This document shows, one piece after another, positions 59,601 to 64,000 of a stretch of 64,000 bases of DNA; positions within the stretch are counted from its first letter, which is position 1; each line of letters begins with the position of its first letter. The notes under the pieces are model-generated. The model made no database searches, was not told the DNA's origin, and worked only from the letters and a program-made list of their open reading frames with translations. The DNA lies in NCBI GenBank assembly GCA_036734545.1, contig DAIMYJ010000002.1, positions 14,656-78,655 on the forward strand, read 5' to 3'. This DNA comes from UBA7236 sp036734545. GTDB taxonomy: Bacteria > Bacteroidota > Bacteroidia > Chitinophagales > BACL12. Position numbers and translations under genes: made by a program.

Positions 59601-60025
59601 TCCACTGCAGAGAACCAGATGCTGTCCATGAATCCGCAGCAGAATGCACCGATCATACCACTCAGGATGATGATGATGGTCTGGCTTTTGGTAGGCTCGT
59701 CCTTTGGTGCCATTACCCTGCGCAACAGGCGGGTGATGATCCAGAACGTGAACAACACCGCGAAGGCCGTGCTCAACGAGGCGAAAAAGTTGGTATAGAG
59801 CGGCACCTGTTCGGTATTGGCGGCGAACAGGCTGAATATCTTACCCATCATGAGGAAGATCGGCGCACCCGGAGGGTGTACCACCTGAAGTTTATACGTG
59901 GCCGCGATGAACTCACCGCAATCCCAGAAACTGGCCGTTCTCTCCATCGTGCTGGCATATACAAATATGACCACGCCAAACACGATCCATCCCGCAAGGT
60001 TGTTGATATTTTTAAAACTGTTCAT
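56609..60025 (-). CDS. DUF2723 domain-containing large membrane protein
   Basis: The 1138-aa protein has about 14 hydrophobic segments in its first 700 residues. The DUF2723 hallmark is at the N-terminus: TASFWDCGEFIAATYKLQVV, then HPPGAPIFLMMGKIF. This resembles GT-C membrane glycosyltransferases, with the acidic residue D in the first loop. The C-terminal 400 residues are soluble and TPR-like near the end (YNMVNVAQTYQQLGENEKAVQ). The substrate is unknown; a role in lipid-linked sugar transfer is inferred from family resemblance. It overlaps rlmB by 20 nt. Confidence 0.88.
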   Translation of the reverse strand: MNSFKNINNLAGWIVFGVVIFVYASTMERTASFWDCGEFIAATYKLQVVHPPGAPIFLMMGKIFSLFAANTEQVPLYTNFFASLSTAFAVLFTFWIITRLLRRVMAPKDEPTKSQTIIIILSGMIGAFCCGFMDSIWFSAVESEVYALATFFFVIIFWSMIKWEAHAEDPNSDRWILFMALMMGLSIGVHLLALLVIPAIALIYYFRNYTYTRKGLIYTLLIGGGLVAFLLYGLLDKFIALGAGIDRMFVNGFGMPFGSGLIFYGIAIVGATVWGIRRAIQRNNRVLYLALMSFTFLTIGLTSYAMVLIRAKAEPVINMNGINDVHSFLSYLKREQYGSRELLYGPYWTAQPIEYKKGKAKYGIVDGKDEYQVISHEFEPVYDIPAEYANSPEARVLIERNKQVLFPRMGSLEDRHAGLYYDYANVPEGQEQTFVPSYGDNLSFFFNYQLGHMFWRYFMWNFSGRQNDSQGNFYDGYRDGNWITGIEAIDKSKNPQLEGLPASLSDVASHNKLYMLPFIIGILGMVYQLRNDKQGFVIVFMLFLFMGFMNIVNMNQPPTEPRERDYAQVGAFFAFAIWIGFGLAGIVDMARNFTKKVIQEYALYSALIILAMFFAGLTMFAFDTFLMVMVYTVAVILALGFIGSLIYKAMGQKELTVGIAAFLLCVPAPFLMASEGWDDHDRSERTFARDIARNYLESCPPNAILFTQGDNDTYPLWYAQEVEGIRTDVRIVNLSLLGVDWYINQLRHATNDSKPIALTLTEDKILGDKRNQIVTNDKSKYRNQTMELADFINFIGQDDPKYQIYSEGLEDYFSYMPTNKIKITLDAESMKKNGIVPESLQGEMRRVLNFDLKNRTLLKNDLMTLDIVANNIQERPICFAISVTSDSHLGMEKYLMQRNMVYQLIPVESENAKGQMDGFRKNMDTDIQYDLLVNQKDKFTYGGIEEGKKMYIDPSGNGSLLTAKYLNYYELVKSLDEERRYLQAQARQMMTDTVNQEYNEVGQQLMKESAEKKEKMLTVLDLMMQLFPDESLPYDYNMVNVAQTYQQLGENEKAVQILQVLLPRTMDELEYYYQMSRKSVLTASMFEQDQMRAETCVYYAIEIAKKAGDNAYSEKISGEWDALRLKYAILAPNERRGQ

Positions 60026-60099
60026 GGTAGCTGATTAGCGGCCGTAAAGATATACAATTGCCCCTAAGCCCCCGGTGGTTTGGCGGTGGACAAACGCTA

Positions 60100-60117
60100 C
60101 CGGAGACGCCGGTCATT
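60100..60117. repeat. CCGGRGACGCCGGT motif, copy 2
   Basis: CCGGAGACGCCGGTCATT has perfect 5-bp arms ACCGG/CCGGT when flanked bases are counted. It overlaps the -33 TTG at 60116-60118. Confidence 0.5.
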
Positions 60118-60146
60118 GTTTTAAGCGGCGATCTTAACTAAGTTTA
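60116..60146 (+). promoter_or_regulatory. Promoter of the Na/Pi cotransporter gene
   Basis: The -33 TTG (60116-60118) and -7 TAAGTTTA (60139-60146; one base from consensus) are 20 nt apart. The inverted repeat at 60100-60117 overlaps the -33. Confidence 0.5.
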
Positions 60147-60164
60147 ACCCCAGAAGCGGTTTCC

Positions 60165-61850
60165 ATGGGATTCAATATCGGTTTTCTGCTGGGTGGTATC
60201 GGCATCTTCGTTTTTGGCATTCAGTTGCTGGAAAGGTCCCTGAGAACCCTGATGAGCAGGCGGTTCAAGCTCCTGCTCATGCGCGTTACCGACCGGCCTT
60301 TGCGGGCGGTGTTCGGGGGTACGGTCATCACCGCAGCCCTGCAGTCCAGTTCTGTGGTCAACTTTCTCGTACTGGCTTTCGCCGGCAGCGGCGTCATCGC
60401 CCTCCGGAACGCCCTGGCCGTGATCATGGGCACCAACCTGGGCACCACTGTGAACAGTTGGATCGTGGCCACCCTGGGTTTCAAATTCGATATTGAGGCC
60501 TACGCCCTGCCGGTTGCCGGGGTGGCGGGACTGGTCATCTTCATGTTCAGCGACCGCCGCAGGCTGAGTACGATCGCCCAGTTCCTGCTCGGGTTCAGCT
60601 TCCTGTTCATCGGCCTCGGATTTATGAAAGACTCGGTGGAAGGGGACTCCATCCGCAACGCCATGCAGGTGTTCAGCAACAGCCCGGCCATCGTTTTTCT
60701 GGTCATCGGCTTCATCGCCACCACCATCACCCAATCAAGTGCGGCCACCGTGGCCATCACCTTAAGCTTACTGAATCAGCAGATCGTTGACCTGTCAGAC
60801 GGCATGGCCATTGTGATCGGTTCAGAGGTGGGCACCAGCGTGAAACTTGTGCTCGGGGCGCTCGACGGCGTGCCGATCAAACAACGGATATCGGCAGGCA
60901 ACTTCTTTTATAACCTCATCACCACCATTGTAGCCTTTGTGCTGTTGTATCCGGCCGAGATGCTGATCACCCGCATCGTCGGTGTGCGCGACCCGCTCAT
61001 CGCGCTGGCCACTTTTCAATCGGCCATGAACCTCATGAGCATCGTGATCTTTTTCCCCTTCCTGCACCCGCTCAGCCGTTTTCTGGAAAGCCGCTTCACC
61101 AAAGAGCCGACCTTCGCTGCCTTATCGCTGACCCACAACACCCCGGTGGATCCGGAGGGCGCGATCGAATTGTTGCGCAGGGAAACCGGATTTTTCATTA
61201 ACCAGTGTAAGATATTCAACGCACAGAATTTCCGGGTGCCTATATCAGCATTGCATCAGCCTGCCGCTTATGCCGAGATCAATCATGCCCGCGGAACACA
61301 ATCACGACCTTTCTATGAACGCTATGACCTGCTGAAGGAACAATACGGCGAGATACAAACCTATTATATGCGCATGCGGTCACAGTCCATGGATGCGCCT
61401 GAAGTGCAGGAGGTGGACAGGCTCATCGCAGTGGTGCGCAGTGCCATGCATGCCTCCAAATGCATCAAGGACCTGCACCACGATATGCACGTGATGCGCG
61501 ATGCGGTGGAACAGCATTATTATGAATTCCTGAAACATATGCAGGATGATGTGGCTACCTTTTATACGCAACTGGATATCGGCGGCTGGCAGACACAGGA
61601 TTCGGAGGTCGTAGCTGAACAGCTGAAAAAACTGCTTGCTCATGTGCAGCAGCAATATCAGGAAAATATGCAGGCCATTTATGCGATGGCTTCAGCGCAT
61701 ACCATCAGCGATGTGGAACTCGCCACCATGATGAACTTCAACAGGGAACTGTTCACCTCTTCCAAGTCCATGATCATGTGCCTGAAAAATTATCTGCTCA
61801 CCCCCGAGTTGGCAGATTCCTTCAATGAGATCCCAACCTACATGCCCTGA
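60165..61850 (+). CDS. Na/Pi cotransporter family protein
   Basis: This 561-aa inner-membrane sodium:phosphate symporter has two inverted transport repeats, each with the QSSS-type motif (AALQSSSVVNF at about 60 and TITQSSAATVAITL at about 190). A cytoplasmic PhoU-like helical domain occupies the last 200 residues (HDMHVMRDAVEQHYYEFLKH). The promoter contains an inverted repeat that may be an operator, but no PHO-box-like sequence was recognised. Confidence 0.92.
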   Translation: MGFNIGFLLGGIGIFVFGIQLLERSLRTLMSRRFKLLLMRVTDRPLRAVFGGTVITAALQSSSVVNFLVLAFAGSGVIALRNALAVIMGTNLGTTVNSWIVATLGFKFDIEAYALPVAGVAGLVIFMFSDRRRLSTIAQFLLGFSFLFIGLGFMKDSVEGDSIRNAMQVFSNSPAIVFLVIGFIATTITQSSAATVAITLSLLNQQIVDLSDGMAIVIGSEVGTSVKLVLGALDGVPIKQRISAGNFFYNLITTIVAFVLLYPAEMLITRIVGVRDPLIALATFQSAMNLMSIVIFFPFLHPLSRFLESRFTKEPTFAALSLTHNTPVDPEGAIELLRRETGFFINQCKIFNAQNFRVPISALHQPAAYAEINHARGTQSRPFYERYDLLKEQYGEIQTYYMRMRSQSMDAPEVQEVDRLIAVVRSAMHASKCIKDLHHDMHVMRDAVEQHYYEFLKHMQDDVATFYTQLDIGGWQTQDSEVVAEQLKKLLAHVQQQYQENMQAIYAMASAHTISDVELATMMNFNRELFTSSKSMIMCLKNYLLTPELADSFNEIPTYMP

Positions 61851-61877
61851 CGGGACATGCGGCCTCCGTTCGCCCGA

Positions 61878-63596
61878 TCAATGGGCACCGGAAGCTTCCG
61901 CAGTAATATTCTGTTTTTTCAGCAGAGCACTCACACGCCATGCAAACCAGGCGAGGTAGCCGAAACACAATACCGTGATCCAGTAGCTCGGATGTATGCC
62001 GATGATATCGGCCAGTTTACCCTGAATGGGTGGAATAACGCCACCGCCCAGGATCATCATGATGAGGAAGGCAGAGCCCTGAGAAGTATATTTTCCTAAT
62101 CCGCTTACTGCGAGTGCGAAAATATTCGGCCACATGATGGAGCAGAATAAACCGCCGCTCAGGAACGCGAATATCGCTGTGGTGCCTTCTGATAAAATAC
62201 CGATGAGCATGGCAGTTACACCCAGTGCGCTGAAGATCAGCAGGGTGCGTGCCGGTTTGTCTTTGCCCATGAAAAATCCCGCGATCTGCACGAACACGCA
62301 AACGATATAGGTATACAAAGGCTGCATATTATTTCCGGCAATGGTGTTTGCTGCGATGATCACACCAAAGGCGATCATGGGTACCAGTATCATGAGCAGT
62401 TGCTTGCGCATCCCGCTCACGGAAAATACCGCTACGGAACCGGCCCATCGTCCGATCATCAAACTACCCCAGTACATGGAGATATACGGTGCGATCTCCG
62501 CTGCCTGCAGTCCGCCGAAATCCGGCTGCTTCAATAACTCGGAGAGGTTACTTTGTATGGTCACCTCCACACCTACATAAGTGAAGATGGCCAGCATACC
62601 GAGCACCAGCTGCGGATACTGCAACGCACCCCAGCCATGCGGATTGACGCTCGCGCGGTTCTTGGCCAGCAATAAACCGCCAACGATGACCACCAGCGCA
62701 CCGGCCAGCAGGAACATACGATTGTGTTCCAGCGGTGCATTGATGCGATGGATGCTATCGGTCAGTGCCTGAATGGCTGTATTATCATCAGCAGGCAGGA
62801 GCGCAAGCTCAGACTTCATCGCTTCTACCTGTTTCGCGGTCTCGGTATTGTAGCTGCTGAACACGATGCTGAAGATCACCGCGAGCAGTGCCGTGATAAT
62901 GATCAATGTGCGGAGGGCTTTGCCTGCCTGCTCCACATGACTGTCCATCTTACCGTCAGGCACTTTTTTAGACGTCCAGAAGAGCAGTGCACACAACAGA
63001 AATAACGCACCGATACCGCAGTATAATAAGGTAATGGAATTCAGTTCCAGGCCCTTGATCATGTCATCGGTCACCGAGGTACTGCCAAACAAAGCCAGAG
63101 CTACTATAATGGGGCCGATGGTGGTGCCGAAGGAATTCACGCCGCCGCCAAGGGTGATGCGGGTGTTGCCGGTGGCCGGATCGCCCAGGGTGATGGCGAA
63201 GGGCTGTGCTGCTGTTTGCTGCAGCGAGAATCCCAGCGCCACGATGAATAAACTGATAAGTACGGCTGCAAATCCGCCGAGATTCACTGCCGCGATCATG
63301 GCGAGTGAACCGAGAAAGCTGAACAGCAGGCCATATATGATGCTGCGCTTATACCCCCAGCCCGATACCAGCTCGGCCTTGCGCAGGGTACTGATCACGA
63401 ACAACGCCAGCGCACCCAGATAATAGGCACCGTAAAAGGCAAAGTCGATCAGCTGGCTTTGAAACTGATCCAGATGAAAATATTGTTTGCAGAAAGGGAT
63501 GAACACACCGTTGCCGGCGGCAATGAATCCCCAGAAAAAGAAAACGGTGACGAGCGTGGATAAGGCTCCGTAATTGGTTTTGATCGGTTGTGTCAT
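61878..63596 (-). CDS. Sugar MFS transporter (FucP/GluP-like) with an extra central insertion
   Basis: This 572-aa permease has 12 core helices plus an insertion. Family blocks are FFFWGFIAAGNGVFIPFCKQYF, FALSLQQTAAQPFA-type sequence (SLQQTAAQPFAITLGDP) and FLSGGLFCSIMWPNIFALAV. Residues about 235-325 hold two extra hydrophobic segments around a polar loop, so the protein is longer than E. coli FucP (438 aa). It probably imports a hexose with protons; sugar not known. Transcribed leftward, convergent with the Na/Pi gene. Confidence 0.88.
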   Translation of the reverse strand: MTQPIKTNYGALSTLVTVFFFWGFIAAGNGVFIPFCKQYFHLDQFQSQLIDFAFYGAYYLGALALFVISTLRKAELVSGWGYKRSIIYGLLFSFLGSLAMIAAVNLGGFAAVLISLFIVALGFSLQQTAAQPFAITLGDPATGNTRITLGGGVNSFGTTIGPIIVALALFGSTSVTDDMIKGLELNSITLLYCGIGALFLLCALLFWTSKKVPDGKMDSHVEQAGKALRTLIIITALLAVIFSIVFSSYNTETAKQVEAMKSELALLPADDNTAIQALTDSIHRINAPLEHNRMFLLAGALVVIVGGLLLAKNRASVNPHGWGALQYPQLVLGMLAIFTYVGVEVTIQSNLSELLKQPDFGGLQAAEIAPYISMYWGSLMIGRWAGSVAVFSVSGMRKQLLMILVPMIAFGVIIAANTIAGNNMQPLYTYIVCVFVQIAGFFMGKDKPARTLLIFSALGVTAMLIGILSEGTTAIFAFLSGGLFCSIMWPNIFALAVSGLGKYTSQGSAFLIMMILGGGVIPPIQGKLADIIGIHPSYWITVLCFGYLAWFAWRVSALLKKQNITAEASGAH

Positions 63597-63668
63597 AGAT
63601 AGCCGGCGGTAGTATGCCTGCTACAAATAAGCGGAGAAATCCTTACAATCCCAAACCGGTTATTCACC

Positions 63669-64000
63669 TCAGCGCTTCGAATACGTGAAAGCCGTGCCCA
63701 GCCAGTCGGAAAACCCCATGCTGGCCTGCACTTCGGCGCGGTAGGCTTCGGTAGACACCACGGCATCCACTCCGCCCACCTTGAGGGAGAAGTCTGAAGC
63801 CACCAGGTTATTGCCATCGAACCAGTAGCAGTAGGAATAATACCCCGACTTGGGATCGGCCGCATCCTGAAAATACATGAACTGTCGCCCGTTCAATTCG
63901 GTGCACCAGCCGGTGAAGTCATCCACTTCCTCGGCATACATGGAGCCGCGTTGCAGCACTTTGGCGTGCAGGGTATACGCATCTATTTTGGTGATGCGCA
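63669..64000 (-). CDS. Hypothetical protein, 5' part beyond the window
   Basis: The C-terminal 109 codons are visible and the reading frame stays open to the right edge. The visible part (DAYTLHAKVLQRGSMYAEEVDDF-like strands, SYCYWFDGNNLVASDFSLKVG) is soluble and mixed alpha/beta with many aromatics. I do not recognise a family. The gene continues past 64000, so an ATG inside the window is not the true start. Confidence 0.65.
   Translation of the reverse strand, partial: RITKIDAYTLHAKVLQRGSMYAEEVDDFTGWCTELNGRQFMYFQDAADPKSGYYSYCYWFDGNNLVASDFSLKVGGVDAVVSTEAYRAEVQASMGFSDWLGTAFTYSKR

Overview
The window is a chromosomal segment of a Bacteroidota bacterium, most likely from the Chitinophagales/Sphingobacteriales side of the phylum. 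The support is: two type A and one type B type IX secretion (T9SS) C-terminal domains; Bacteroidota-type promoters (TTG or TTTG, about 20 nt, then TAnnTTTG) and few clear Shine-Dalgarno sites; PorT-like, DUF6089 and DUF2723 families; and the order rpsU-xer-hpf-tRNAs-tuf-tRNA-secE-nusG-rplKAJL-rpoBC. A run of exactly 100 N (46000-46099) shows that it is a draft scaffold.

Layout. Positions 1-7.8 kb hold the first codons of a divergent gene, ruvB, a secreted T9SS protein, a PorT-like barrel, a small protein coupled to a PhnP-like hydrolase, and a secreted M36 metalloprotease. Positions 7.8-8.7 kb are non-coding and packed with degenerate short tandem arrays, most of them with a 7-bp period. Positions 8.7-17.4 kb hold a type B T9SS protein, a membrane pyrophosphatase, a sodium-coupled transporter with a 47-aa small subunit, a helix-hairpin-helix protein, apt and an acyl-CoA dehydrogenase. 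Positions 17.4-32.3 kb are the translation and transcription block: rpsU, a Xer recombinase, hpf, four tRNAs, tuf, tRNA-Trp, secE, nusG, rplK, rplA, rplJ, rplL, rpoB and rpoC, ended by a strong terminator.

Positions 32.3-41.1 kb hold an L,D-transpeptidase lipoprotein, a DUF3467 protein, a GT2/sugar aminotransferase pair, a DUF6089 protein, and a leftward cluster TPR protein - ComA - DedA - aroE. Positions 41.2-46.4 kb hold an M1 peptidase that appears fused to an outer-membrane barrel, a DUF1801 protein and an ALDH7-type dehydrogenase broken by the assembly gap. Positions 46.5-54.7 kb hold surface-polysaccharide genes (deacetylase, methyltransferase, YfhO, GT4, wecB) and an L-threonine dehydrogenase. 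Positions 54.8-64 kb hold pfkA, rlmB, a DUF2723 membrane protein, a Na/Pi cotransporter, a FucP-like permease and a gene cut by the window edge.

Most genes are housekeeping genes or common Bacteroidota families. No phage, insertion sequence, CRISPR array or defence system was found. The most unusual signal is in non-coding DNA: short tandem arrays with different sequences but a shared 7-bp period, at three separate loci. At two of those loci the arrays begin at or within 2 bp of gene stop codons and supply TGA in all three frames.
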